Below are positions 43,741 to 56,013 of a stretch of 64,000 bases of DNA, one piece after another. The notes below the pieces were generated by a model, which saw nothing but the letters and a program-made list of their open reading frames with translations, ran no database searches and was not told the origin of the DNA. The DNA is from Achromobacter xylosoxidans (GTDB lineage: Bacteria; Pseudomonadota; Gammaproteobacteria; Burkholderiales; Burkholderiaceae_B), in the NCBI RefSeq assembly GCF_014490035.1, contig NZ_CP061008.1, forward strand, positions 4,464,001 through 4,528,000. The letters are read 5' to 3'. The number at the start of each line of letters is the position of its first letter. The first letter of the stretch is position 1. A program made the position numbers and the translations under genes.

Positions 43741-44673
43741 ATGTACATCCTGATAGACCATCTCAAGCATGTTCTGAACTTCGTACGCGTCGCGGACAGC
43801 GGCAGCTTCACGGCCGCGGCGCACCGGCTCGACATTTCAACCGCGGCGGTAAGCAAGAGCGTTTCGCTGCTTGAAGCCAAGTTGGGCGTGAAGCTGCTCA
43901 ACCGCACCACGCGAAACCTGTCGCTGACCGACGATGGCGAGTTGCTGCTGCAGCGCTGCCGCCACATCCTGCTGGAAGTGGAAGCCGCCGAGGCCGAAGT
44001 GACGGGAGCCAGCGTGAGCCCGCGCGGCAAGCTGCGCGTGCATGCGCCGGTCGGCTTGGGCAGAAAGGTCATCATGCCCGCGCTGCTGTCGCTGACCGCG
44101 CGCTATCCGGAGCTATCGATCAACGCCGATTTCAGCGACCGCATGCCCAATCTGGCCGAAGAAGGATTGGACGCCACCATACGCATCGGCGTTACGACCG
44201 ATTCGCGCGTGATCGCCAAGACCTTGTCCCGGCTGCGCTACGTCACCTGCGCCAGCCCCGCCTATCTGGCCACGCACGGTGCACCGGCCACGCCCGACGA
44301 GCTGGAACGGCACAATTGCCTGGCCTACGTCCAATGGCAGACCGGCCGATATCACGAATGGGATTTCCAGAAAGGTGATGAGCGCTACACGATCACGCCC
44401 GGCGGCACTCTGAACGTGAACCATCCGGAAGCCATCCTGGACGCCGTGGTGGCCGGCGCCGGCATTGCCCGCATGGCCAGCTTCATCGCGGAGTCCGCCG
44501 TGCTGGACGGACGCCTGAAACTGGTGCTGACCGATTGGATGGCGCCCGGCGCGCCGGTCCAGCTGGTCTATCTGCCGAACCGGCACCTGTCGCCGCGCAT
44601 CCGCGCTTTTGTAGATGCGATGGTGGAAGCCCTGCCGCCCCAATTACCTTGGGAGCAAGCCATGGGCTTATGA
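43741..44673 (+). CDS. LysR-family transcriptional regulator
   Basis: The 310-residue protein has an N-terminal winged helix-turn-helix (HVLNFVRVADSGSFTAAAHRL...TAAVSKSVSLLEAKLGVKLLNRTTR, about 8-62) and a LysR substrate-binding domain of the CrgA/DmlR-like branch (about 92-295, VHAPVGLGRKVIMPALL). It is divergent from the catabolic operon across a 155-nt gap (43586-43740), the usual layout for a pathway-specific regulator. The inducer is unknown, most likely a pathway intermediate. Confidence 0.92.
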   Translation: MYILIDHLKHVLNFVRVADSGSFTAAAHRLDISTAAVSKSVSLLEAKLGVKLLNRTTRNLSLTDDGELLLQRCRHILLEVEAAEAEVTGASVSPRGKLRVHAPVGLGRKVIMPALLSLTARYPELSINADFSDRMPNLAEEGLDATIRIGVTTDSRVIAKTLSRLRYVTCASPAYLATHGAPATPDELERHNCLAYVQWQTGRYHEWDFQKGDERYTITPGGTLNVNHPEAILDAVVAGAGIARMASFIAESAVLDGRLKLVLTDWMAPGAPVQLVYLPNRHLSPRIRAFVDAMVEALPPQLPWEQAMGL

Positions 44674-44687
44674 GGCGCGCGCGCCTC
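44672..44687. terminator. 16-bp perfect palindrome between convergent lysR and lipoprotein genes
   Basis: GAGGCGCGCGCGCCTC overlaps the last two bases of the LysR stop codon and ends one base before the stop of the opposite gene. It fills the whole 14-nt gap and could form a shared hairpin. No T-tract follows. Confidence 0.4.
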
Positions 44688-45281
44688 TTACAACAGCAGC
44701 GGTGAAATCTTGCTGCCGTCCACCGACACTCCGGCCATGAGGCCGCCATTGTTCAAGACGAAACCGACGATGGGTTGCTGCGCGGTGTAGGTATCTATGC
44801 TGCCGTTGACGCCCACATTAGCCACCGCGACAGTGGCATCCGCCCCCACCGTCCAGCCGCTGCTGGCCCGGAACTTGGCCAGGGCGCCCTCCGTCATGAA
44901 CAGCACCACCATCGCCTTGGACTGCGCGCCGGCCTGCAAGCCGATGGAGCCGCCCGTGATGCTGTAGTAGCCGGTATCCGACCCGCCTACGCGCAGCACG
45001 CCGGTTCCATGCTGGGCTCCCACAATGAAGCTCGCGCTCAGCACGCCCGGAAACACCAGCACGCCGCGCGCGCGTTCCACCAATTGCTTGGCCTGGGACG
45101 AGGACTGATAAAGCTTGGTCAGGGTCGCGTCGGCCGCGGTATCGAGTTCCTGCCGCTTTTCCGCGGCCGTGGCCGAGGATTGGGCGGTGGTCGTGGTGCA
45201 GCCGGTGAACACCAGGCTTGCCACGCCGAGCATCGCGGCGATCACGCCGGCCCGGCCTGCCTTGGGGAGAGTATCAAGCAT
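44688..45281 (-). CDS. YSC84/BPSL1445-family lipoprotein
   Basis: The 197-residue protein has a lipoprotein signal (lipobox FTGC, Cys about 28) followed by a YSC84-related lipid-binding domain: GVLVFPGVLSASFIVGAQHGTGVLR, GGSIGLQAGAQSK and VGVNGSIDTY. Members are small periplasm-facing lipoproteins of unknown role that are abundant in Burkholderiales. The ATG at 45281 is preceded by AAGGAG. The frame extends upstream to 45413 but has no signal in that part. Confidence 0.9.
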   Translation of the reverse strand: MLDTLPKAGRAGVIAAMLGVASLVFTGCTTTTAQSSATAAEKRQELDTAADATLTKLYQSSSQAKQLVERARGVLVFPGVLSASFIVGAQHGTGVLRVGGSDTGYYSITGGSIGLQAGAQSKAMVVLFMTEGALAKFRASSGWTVGADATVAVANVGVNGSIDTYTAQQPIVGFVLNNGGLMAGVSVDGSKISPLLL

Positions 45282-45607
45282 GTAGCGCTCCTTATTGTTG
45301 TTGGACGCCCCTTCCAGGCACGCCCGAAAGGAACGCCACCATCCTACCTGGGATTTCCGGCCCTGGCGCCCTGCAAGCGGGCTCTGCGTTACCTCCTGTT
45401 CCAATACGAGCAAGTGTCATTACACTTGGCCAGCATTTCCCCAATAATCGGCGGGGAGACACAGAGCAGAATGCCGCCTGCGCCAGGCATCGTGCACATT
45501 TTCTTCAGAAGCAAATCTGCGTCTGAACATGACCAGCATCGACGCCGTGCGACACCGCCAGCCCGTACCCAGGCCGCGCCTTGATCAATTTTTTCCGAGC
45601 ACGTCCG
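45282..45607. other. 326-nt intergenic region between divergent lipoprotein genes
   Basis: No gene is supported. It should contain the promoters of the leftward YSC84-type lipoprotein and the rightward small lipoprotein. I see no clear hexamer pair or repeat. Confidence 0.4.
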
Positions 45608-45766
45608 ATGAAGTGGATTCTGGTCTCAATGCTATGCATGTTCGCTTCCGGCTGCGGTGTCGTCGCCGCCCCTTGCCGCATTGCATCTGCCGCCATCAAG
45701 ATCGTGCCGGTCGTCGGCGACGTCGCTACCGCGCCGACGGATGCTTGCGCGGAAGTCATCGACTGA
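45608..45766 (+). CDS. Small lipoprotein (DUF6726-like)
   Basis: The 52-residue predicted lipoprotein reads MKWILVSMLCMFASGC with a lipobox Cys at 16, then a short mature part with a repeated valine/alanine pattern (IKIVPVVGDVATAPTDACAEVID). Proteins of this size and pattern are common in Burkholderiales. The ATG at 45608 starts the signal directly; an upstream TTG at 45581 would add nine residues. The ribosome-binding site is weak. Confidence 0.65.
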   Translation: MKWILVSMLCMFASGCGVVAAPCRIASAAIKIVPVVGDVATAPTDACAEVID

Positions 45767-45820
45767 TGCACTGCCTGCCTTGTTCCCTTGCCTGCGGCAG
45801 ACGCAGTTCCTTGATCCCAC

Positions 45821-46063
45821 TTAGCTGCATGTGACAACGCTGACCATGCTCAATGCACTGGTCAGGTATTGGATTGCGGCAGCTTTCTCCGGCGTCTGGT
45901 GAACGGACGAACTTTCCAGCTTCACCAAGGCATGCCTCATCAGCTCACTGGGAGACATCATTGAGATGTCAGGCGCCATTGGGCGAACGCCGCTCCACGC
46001 CAGGGCTTCCGCCTCGAAAGCCAGCGGGTCCAGGGCAGTACCAGGCAGGGCTTTGGATTTCAT
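45821..46063 (-). CDS. Small hypothetical protein
   Basis: The 80-residue protein has no recognised family. The ATG at 46063 has TGGAGAA upstream at good spacing, which is the main support. Sequence is mixed charged and hydrophobic (MMSPSELMRHALVKLESS). It lies at the edge of a decayed island next to an integrase remnant and may be cargo. Confidence 0.45.
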   Translation of the reverse strand: MKSKALPGTALDPLAFEAEALAWSGVRPMAPDISMMSPSELMRHALVKLESSSVHQTPEKAAAIQYLTSALSMVSVVTCS

Positions 46064-46601
46064 CGGAGTTCTCCATTGCAGTCGTGCACAAAGAGAGATC
46101 AGAGCAAAGGCCAATACGAAAGTTCCGGAGGAACGGCAGGCCGTGGCTCAGTTCCAAGCATACGGATCTGGGTGCAGCCCACGCGATCTGGTGAACAAAC
46201 TGGTGGCCATAGAGAGGGACCGGAACCCGCGATGGTTTGGTCCTAATCGCCCACTGCCCAACAAATTCGTCCTGACGGCATGCGCGCTGTCGTCCTGCGC
46301 CAACGCGATAAGGGAACCGCAGAAGCCCGCCCAACCATTTGCGATGATGCGGGGCCTCGGCGTAGTACTCAAAGAAGTTGATGTATAGCGCGTCACGACC
46401 GCCCCACAGCCCGCCTCAAGCGGATTTTGTTGCCGCACGGTCTATGCAGTAGCACTTACGCAAAAGCAGGTGCGAGCATTATTGCGACTTAGCAGCGAGA
46501 ACCGAGCAAATGAATTGAACCCCTTCCGGTAGCACTCTTCGTACTTAGCATCCGAAAAAATGCCAGGAACCGCTTGCTGTACATCCAGCAAGACCATCGA
46601 G
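46064..46601. other. Gene-poor scar of a mobile element
   Basis: No intact gene is supported in these 538 nt. Short overlapping frames on both strands have no start signals, and GC is lower than in the neighbouring core genes, notably in 46440-46600. With the integrase end just downstream and the tRNA behind it, this is best read as the remains of an integrated element. Confidence 0.5.
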
Positions 46602-46799
46602 GGCTGGCTCCGCGCCACCGTGTGCGCCAGCGCGATGATCAACGCAAAGGTGGATCTGTACACCGTGGGAGCGGTGCTGGGCCACCAGTAAGCGACTAGC
46701 ACCAAGCGCTATGCGCACCTGGCGACCTACGCGATGAAAATGGTGCTCGGGGAGATTGGCAAAGAATCCCCAGACAAAAGAAAAGCGCGGGTTGCGTGA
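46602..46799 (+). pseudogene. C-terminal remnant of a tyrosine recombinase/integrase
   Basis: In one frame the translation reads GWLRATVCASAMINAKVDLYTVGAVLGHQ, then a stop (TAA at 46689), then ATSTKRYAHLATYAMKMVLGEIGKES to a final stop at 46797-46799. This matches the C-terminal part of phage-type integrases: the LRHTxAS-like box, VDLYTVGxLLGH and the STxRYAHL tyrosine box. The N-terminal two thirds are missing and there is an internal stop. It points at a tRNA 3' end 27 nt away, as integrases of tRNA-targeted islands do. Confidence 0.8.
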
Positions 46800-46825
46800 A
46801 CTACACGCAAACCCGCGCCATTACT

Positions 46826-46904
<79 letters not shown>

Positions 46905-46913
46905 AGAAAACGA

Positions 46914-49178
<2,265 letters not shown>

Positions 49179-49925
49179 AGTCGCTTCCGTGGTCGTCGCA
49201 ACCCGTTCGGGCATGTTGCACCGCATGAAGCCGCTTTGGACGGCAGCCCAACACGGCGCTTATACGGGTAAATCAGGTGAATCAGCGGAGATCACGCGGC
49301 TGCGTTGTTCGCAGCGCCAACTCTTGCGAGCCCGCTTGGCGCCGTTCCGGTGCGATACCGTACTTGCGCCTTGCGTGCATGACCTCATCCTGCGGAGGCT
49401 CCCGGGCGTCGGGGGGGCTGCCTGCCTATAAATAGGCTTTGCTTGCTTATCGGGCCTTTGCCCCAAGCAGCTGAGTAGACACAGCACCCAAACCACTAAC
49501 GCCATGCGGAGATAACCGCCGCCGGACTGCTTGATTCACCGCTTAGCTATATTAATTAACTATGTAACAAATTTGACGCGCGCATCCGCTTTTATTTCTG
49601 CCGTTGCGCATCCAACGTTCCATTATCTGGAGCATCCGCCGCGTCCGGATCGCCGGTACCGCGTCAAACCCTATACATCCATTAGATTCCGGCTGCCGGA
49701 ATAGATTCCGCCCGCCGAATGCATTTCTTGTTGCCTGCGCACCGTGGCACGAGGATTACCGCCAAATTCAGCAAGAATCAGGCCGCAATCAACTGCCAGC
49801 ACCACAATCCGCGTACATCAAAGACAGATCAGGCAGGTTCGCGCAATGCACACACCCGCCCAGTTCTATCCGCCCCGCTCCCAAAAACACGCTTTGCGAA
49901 CGGACAACCTTTGATTTTAGCGCAT
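49179..49925. promoter_or_regulatory. 747-nt intergenic region between dnaG and rpoD
   Basis: No gene is supported. It should hold the rpoD promoter(s) on the minus strand. The most promoter-like stretch is an AT-rich block at about 49545-49575 (TATATTAATTAACTATG on the plus strand), which would give a leader of about 370 nt. A small hairpin GCCTAT-AA-ATAGGC lies at 49424-49437, next to a G7 tract at 49411-49417. No -35/-10 pair is good enough to call. Confidence 0.4.
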
Positions 49926-51980
49926 TTAGCGCACGCCAGCACCTTTCAGTACTACCATGCGGCTGGATAGCTCCTGATAGCGCTTGCGCGCATCTTCCGT
50001 GGCCAAACCCGCCGCAGCGAGCTTGGCCATTTCCAGCTTGGCCGAGTCAAACTCGATGCGCCTCAAGGCATCGTCCCATTCCGTTTGCGGATCAGGCAGG
50101 TCTTCCTGGGACAGGATGTCGGCCCGCAGGCCCTTCAGCACCGTGGCCAGATCCGAATCCGGCTCCGCGGCTTCCAGCAAAGCGCCGACGTGGCGGGCAC
50201 CGCTGGATTGCGCCAGCATGATCAGGTCTCTTACAAGACCCAGATGGGGGCCGTGGTCGATGACTTCAAGCTGCTGGTCACCCATGGAGTCGACCAGTTC
50301 AGGGTGCGCCAGCAACAAGCCCAGCAGGCGCTTGGCCAGCGACGGCATGGTGCGGCGGCCTTCGAACCCGCCCACATCGTTGTCGCGCTTGCCTTTCCAA
50401 CCGCCCTTGCCGCCCTTCCAGTCGCTCTTGCCCTTCCAGTCGCTCTTACCCTTCCACTCCTGCTTGCCGCCGCCGCGCTGAGCTCCTGCCCCACCAAAGT
50501 CGGAACTTTGGGACGGCAGATGAACCTGGTCCGCGTAGTCGGACTCATCGGCCGGAATGTCATGAAAATCGTGTCCGGCGAAGTCGTAGCCCGTGTCCGG
50601 ATAGCCCGGCTCGTGGCCAGGCGCCGCAGCAGCGCCTGCATCGCCTCCCGCGGCGCCCGGCTTGGGCGCGGGCGCGAAGGGCTTGGCGGGCTGCTGAGCC
50701 AGCACCTGAGCCATTTCCTCCGGCGTCAGCTGCACCAGCTTTGCCATTTCCCGCTCTATCTGCACACGCAGCGCGCATTCGGGAATGGCGGCCAGCAAGG
50801 GCTTGGCCTCGTGCAGGCAACTGGCCCGCCCTTCGGCTTCGTTCATGTTGTGCCGCGAGGCCAGCTCGTCCAGCAGGAAGCGGGACAGCGCTACGGCCTC
50901 TCCCAGGCATGCCCGGAAAGCTTCCGCGCCCAGTTCGCGCACATACGAGTCGGGATCGTGCTCCGACGGCAGAAACAGGAAGCGGATCGCAATGTCGTCG
51001 CGCAGCACCGGCAGGCAAGCCTGCAGGGCGCGCCACGCAGCGCGCCGGCCTGCGCCGTCTCCGTCGAAGCTGAAGATGACCTTGTCGCTGGCGCGCAGCA
51101 GCTTCTTGACGTGGTCCGGCGTGGTGGCCGTGCCCAGCGTCGCTACCGCGTTGGCGATACCTTGCTGCGCCAGGCCGACCACGTCCATGTAGCCTTCGAC
51201 CACAATGACCTGCCCTTCCTGGCGTATGGCCTGACGGGCCTCCCACAACCCATAGAGCTCGTGCCCCTTGGAAAACAGCGGGGTCTCGGGCGAATTCAGG
51301 TACTTGGGCTCGCCCTTGCCGATGATGCGTCCGCCGAAACCGATGAGACTGCCCCGCGCATTGCGGATCGGGAACATGACACGTTCCCGAAAACGGTCGT
51401 AGCGGCGGCCGTCCTCGGATTCGATGACCAGCCCGGATTCCACCAGGACGGGGTCCTCGTAATTCGGAAAGACCTGCGACAGGCCATGGCGGTCTGTGCC
51501 CGACCATCCTAGGCCGAAATGCGCTGCGATTTCACCGGTCAGGCCACGCTGCTTCAAATAGCGGATCGCCGCGGGCGAAGCCCGCAACTGCTTGAGGTAA
51601 TGCGCCTGGGCGGCATCCAGCACCTGCGTGTGGCGGGATTCCTCAGCCTTGCGGCGCGCGGATTCCTGCTGCTGGCGTGGACTGCGATTTTCTTCGGGGA
51701 CCGTCATTCCCGCCGACGCCGCGAGCGTACGCACGGCATCGGGGAAACTGGCGCCCGTGTGTTCCATCAGGAAGGTGATGGCGCTGCCATGCGCCCCGCA
51801 ACCGAAACAGTGATAGAACTGCTTGGTGGGGCTGACAGTGAACGAGGGACTTTTTTCGTTATGAAAAGGGCACAGGCCAAGCAAGTTGGCCCCGCCCTTT
51901 CTCAACTGCACGTATCGCCCGACTATGTCGACGACGTCGACTCGGGCGAGCAAATCCTGGATGAATGATTCTGGAATCAA
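49926..51980 (-). CDS. dnaG: DNA primase
   Basis: This 684-residue primase makes RNA primers for replication. It has an N-terminal CHC2 zinc finger (CPFHNEKSPSFTVSPTKQFYHCFGCGAHG, about 39-66), a TOPRIM catalytic core (EGYMDVVGLAQQGI, SFDGDGAGRRAA) and a C-terminal helicase-binding domain (about 545-684). Between core and C-terminal domain is an unusual low-complexity stretch of WKGK-type repeats (about nt 50386-50470). It lies 19 nt after rpsU. Confidence 0.96.
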   Translation of the reverse strand: MIPESFIQDLLARVDVVDIVGRYVQLRKGGANLLGLCPFHNEKSPSFTVSPTKQFYHCFGCGAHGSAITFLMEHTGASFPDAVRTLAASAGMTVPEENRSPRQQQESARRKAEESRHTQVLDAAQAHYLKQLRASPAAIRYLKQRGLTGEIAAHFGLGWSGTDRHGLSQVFPNYEDPVLVESGLVIESEDGRRYDRFRERVMFPIRNARGSLIGFGGRIIGKGEPKYLNSPETPLFSKGHELYGLWEARQAIRQEGQVIVVEGYMDVVGLAQQGIANAVATLGTATTPDHVKKLLRASDKVIFSFDGDGAGRRAAWRALQACLPVLRDDIAIRFLFLPSEHDPDSYVRELGAEAFRACLGEAVALSRFLLDELASRHNMNEAEGRASCLHEAKPLLAAIPECALRVQIEREMAKLVQLTPEEMAQVLAQQPAKPFAPAPKPGAAGGDAGAAAAPGHEPGYPDTGYDFAGHDFHDIPADESDYADQVHLPSQSSDFGGAGAQRGGGKQEWKGKSDWKGKSDWKGGKGGWKGKRDNDVGGFEGRRTMPSLAKRLLGLLLAHPELVDSMGDQQLEVIDHGPHLGLVRDLIMLAQSSGARHVGALLEAAEPDSDLATVLKGLRADILSQEDLPDPQTEWDDALRRIEFDSAKLEMAKLAAAGLATEDARKRYQELSSRMVVLKGAGVR

Positions 51981-51999
51981 TAGATTCGGGAATCAAAGA

Positions 52000-52212
52000 T
52001 CAATACAGGCGCGGGGGCAGTTGTTGGCTACGGATGCGCTTGTAGTGGCGCTTCACAGCGGCGGCGTGCTTGCGCTTGCGCTCAGCCGTGGGCTTCTCAT
52101 AGAACTCGCGCGAACGCAGCTCGGTGAGCAAACCGGTCTTTTCGATGGTGCGCTTGAAGCGGCGCAGAGCGGCTTCAAACGGTTCGTTTTCCTTCAGTCG
52201 AACGATAGGCAT
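52000..52212 (-). CDS. rpsU: Ribosomal protein bS21
   Basis: The 70-residue small-subunit protein is recognised by [21 protein letters not shown] and the basic C-terminus [17 protein letters not shown]. It helps start translation. The ATG at 52212 gives the normal N-terminus; the frame extends 10 codons upstream without support. It heads the rpsU-dnaG pair of the macromolecular synthesis operon. Confidence 0.97.
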   Translation of the reverse strand: MPIVRLKENEPFEAALRRFKRTIEKTGLLTELRSREFYEKPTAERKRKHAAAVKRHYKRIRSQQLPPRLY

Positions 52213-52600
52213 AAAGTGATTGGCCTGCTTGTAGGGTAACAAAAGTTGATGACAAACCTGGCTTGCTTACCAGCAACGCTGCGCGGGTCCAGGTACGCGT
52301 AAACGGCCTCGTCGATACTGAAATCATACCAACAGAGGCAGGTACCGCGAACGGGGAACCTTGAAAGCGCAATCCAGGCGCCGGACCGGCTTCAGCGCTG
52401 CTTGGCAGCCCTGAACCACAGACCCATCCCGGATTTCCGCTGGCTGTTTCCGTTACCCAAAGACTACCCAAAGAGTAACAAGCCAAGTTCGGTTTAGCGA
52501 TAACCAGCGATTCTAGCATGGTCACGGCCACTTTGACTACTGGAGGGACAGCCTGGCGCCCTGGGCGGCCAGAATGCCCTCTCCTGCCGGAACGCCATGC
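52213..52600. other. 388-nt intergenic region upstream of rpsU
   Basis: No gene is supported. It contains the 3' end of the phosphoribosyltransferase transcript and the promoter of rpsU-dnaG on the minus strand. I see no clear promoter hexamers or strong hairpin. Confidence 0.4.
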
Positions 52601-53143
52601 TCAGCTCTTGGAGCCCTTGCGGATCCAGGCCTCGAGCTGATGCGGACGCAGGCTGTCGTAATCTTCGAACGGCTGGTGGATCCAGGGGTTCGTCGGCAGC
52701 TTGTCGACGTAGTAGTCCGGCGTCGCCTGGGAATGGCCCTTCCACCACAACACCGCGCTGCGCAGCTCGGTAATGTCGGCAAACTGGCTTTTCAGGTGAT
52801 CGTAGACCTTGCTGAAGGTCTTGCCGGTATCGACCATGTCGTCCACCAGCAACACTCGCCCGGACAGGGTGCCGCGCGTGATGGTGATGAACTGGGCGAT
52901 ATCCATGTCGCCCTGCTTGGTGCCGGCCGCTTCGCGATAGCTGCTCGTGGCCAGGATGCCCAGGGGTACGTCAAAAATACGGGACATAACATCACCGACG
53001 CGCATGCCGCCGCGCGCCAGGCAAAGAATCTTGTCGAACTTCCAACCCGATTGATGCACCTGCAAGGTTAGGCGCTCGATCAGGCGGTTGTAGTCGTCCC
53101 ACGTCACCCACAGATGGCTGTCATCATTGGTCGGCGTGCTCAT
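52601..53143 (-). CDS. Purine phosphoribosyltransferase
   Basis: The 180-residue type I phosphoribosyltransferase has the PRPP loop RVLLVDDMVDTGKTF and a KILCLARGGMRVGDVMSRIF block. It salvages a purine base (hypoxanthine/guanine or xanthine) with PRPP; the exact base cannot be read. It lies downstream of purA on the same strand but behind a strong terminator. The ATG at 53143 has AGGAG 10 nt upstream. Confidence 0.88.
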   Translation of the reverse strand: MSTPTNDDSHLWVTWDDYNRLIERLTLQVHQSGWKFDKILCLARGGMRVGDVMSRIFDVPLGILATSSYREAAGTKQGDMDIAQFITITRGTLSGRVLLVDDMVDTGKTFSKVYDHLKSQFADITELRSAVLWWKGHSQATPDYYVDKLPTNPWIHQPFEDYDSLRPHQLEAWIRKGSKS

Positions 53144-53176
53144 AGGCAAGCATCTCCTGCTTAATAAATACGAAAA

Positions 53177-53207
53177 GGCCGCCGCCGGTATGAGACCGGC
53201 GGCGGCC
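53177..53207 (-). terminator. Strong intrinsic terminator after purA
   Basis: A perfect 13-bp GC-rich stem GGCCGCCGCCGGT/ACCGGCGGCGGCC with a 5-nt loop, followed on the minus strand by TTTT (plus-strand AAAA at 53173-53176). It starts 20 nt past the purA stop and implies that the phosphoribosyltransferase gene needs its own promoter or read-through. Confidence 0.88.
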
Positions 53208-53227
53208 TTGCGAATAATAACCCGATG

Positions 53228-54595
<1,368 letters not shown>

Positions 54596-54599
54596 TTAG

Positions 54600-55757
54600 T
54601 CACAGCGTTCTGACCGTCCAGGCGCCATCCTGCAGCGCCAGCTCGCGATCGCAAACGAATTCGTCCTGATCCTGCTCGTGACCGGGCAATACCTGAACGA
54701 CAATTTCCCCCGACCGGCGCAGGCGGCGCACCGCCTCGGTCAGGGCGGGGGCTTGCCCCCAGGGCGCACGTACCGCACGCGCCCTTTCCGCCGGCGGCAA
54801 ACCCGCCGCCAGCTTGCGTAAATCAAGACTGAAGCCGGTGGCGGGGCGGGCCCGGCCAAACGCACGGCTGACATCGTCATAACGGCCGCCGCTGACCAGC
54901 GCATCGCGCCAGCCTTCGGCATACAGCGCGAACTTCACGCCGGAATGGTAGCCATAGCCCCCGACGTCGGCCAAGTCCACGCCAAACGCCACATTGGGCA
55001 TGGCGTCGACCACCAATTGCAGGGCGTCCAACGCCGCCACGACGCCCGGCAGCAGGGGCAGCTCACGGCGTGCCTCCTTCAGCACTTCCGGCCCGCCGTA
55101 CAGCTTGGGCAACAATTGCAGGGCCTTCAGGGTCTCTGCACGCAGGCCGGGAGCCCGTTCGGCCAGTTCGCCCAGCCCCGGAACGTCCTTCTCGCGCATC
55201 AGCAGGATGACGTCCTGCGACAGGGCCGTTGCCGCCGGATCGGACTCCAGGAGCGCGCGCAGCACGCCCGGATGACACAGATCGAGCCTCGGGTTACGCA
55301 CGCCGGCAATTGCCACCGTTTCCAGCACCAGCTGGATGATCTCCAGGTCGGCCTCGAAACCGGCATGGCCGTAGATTTCAGCACCGATCTGCAGCAGCTC
55401 GCGACTGGCCAGCAGGTCCGCCGGGCGGGCATGCAGCACATTGCCGCAATAGCACAGGCGGGTAACGCCAGCCCGGTTCAACAAGTGCGCGTCAATGCGC
55501 GTAACCTGGGGCGTCATGTCCGCGCGCACGCCCAGCGTGCGTCCGGACAATTGGTCGACCAGCTTGCAAGTGCGCAGATCCAGATCGCTGCCCGTGCCGG
55601 ACAGCAATGAATCGATGTATTCGACCAGGGGCGGCGCGACCAGCTCGAAACCGTAAGTGCGATACAGATCGAGAAGTTCGCGGCGCAATTCCTCGATGCG
55701 CCGGGCCTCTGCCGGAAGTACGTCGGCAAGGCTCTCGGGCAGCAACCAGTTACCCAT
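54600..55757 (-). CDS. hisZ: ATP phosphoribosyltransferase regulatory subunit
   Basis: The 385-residue class II HisRS-like protein has lost the tRNA-binding domain and allosterically supports the short HisG in the first step of histidine synthesis. Visible blocks are [57 protein letters not shown] and [29 protein letters not shown]. The length suits HisZ, not HisRS (about 430). It sits between the hflXKC operon and purA. A hairpin with a U-run lies in its presumed leader. Confidence 0.94.
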   Translation of the reverse strand: MGNWLLPESLADVLPAEARRIEELRRELLDLYRTYGFELVAPPLVEYIDSLLSGTGSDLDLRTCKLVDQLSGRTLGVRADMTPQVTRIDAHLLNRAGVTRLCYCGNVLHARPADLLASRELLQIGAEIYGHAGFEADLEIIQLVLETVAIAGVRNPRLDLCHPGVLRALLESDPAATALSQDVILLMREKDVPGLGELAERAPGLRAETLKALQLLPKLYGGPEVLKEARRELPLLPGVVAALDALQLVVDAMPNVAFGVDLADVGGYGYHSGVKFALYAEGWRDALVSGGRYDDVSRAFGRARPATGFSLDLRKLAAGLPPAERARAVRAPWGQAPALTEAVRRLRRSGEIVVQVLPGHEQDQDEFVCDRELALQDGAWTVRTL

Positions 55758-55810
55758 GAATGTTTACCTGAAGAACGCCAAGTGATGCGTGGGCGTCGCC
55801 CAAACGAAAA

Positions 55811-55844
55811 AGCGGCTGAGGGGGCGTAAGCCCGCTCAGCCGCT
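55811..55844 (-). terminator. Hairpin with U-run in the hisZ leader (possible attenuator)
   Basis: On the minus strand a 10-bp stem AGCGGCTGAG/CTCAGCCGCT with an inner GGGC/GCCC pairing is followed by TTTTT, the shape of an intrinsic terminator. It lies 54 nt before hisZ. A -10-like TACAAT on the minus strand (55876-55871) lies just upstream, so the hairpin would fall in the leader of a transcript from that site. The hflC terminator is separate (55962-55993). Confidence 0.6.
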
Positions 55845-55961
55845 GCGGAATGTTTTCTAGCTTACGGGGTATTGTACATGGTTCGGCGACCAACGCCAGC
55901 CGGGACAGCACAACCGTCCCTTATTGCGGGGGGATCCCAGGATGCCGCCCTGCCCGCAAGC

Positions 55962-55993
55962 AAAAAGCCCCTTGGACTTCCAAGGGGCTTTTT
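55962..55993. terminator. Bidirectional intrinsic terminator after hflC
   Basis: A 9-bp stem GCCCCTTGG/CCAAGGGGC with a 4-nt loop, flanked by A5 on the left and T6 on the right, so it should work on both strands. It begins 20 nt past the hflC stop and closes the hfq-hflX-hflK-hflC direction of transcription. Confidence 0.9.
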
Positions 55994-56013
55994 TCCGCAT
56001 TACCGTCGCCGCG

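Noticed and set aside
45966..46438. Open frames on both strands in the island scar
   Set aside because: No ribosome-binding sites, no domain, and mutual overlap. I could not support any as a gene.
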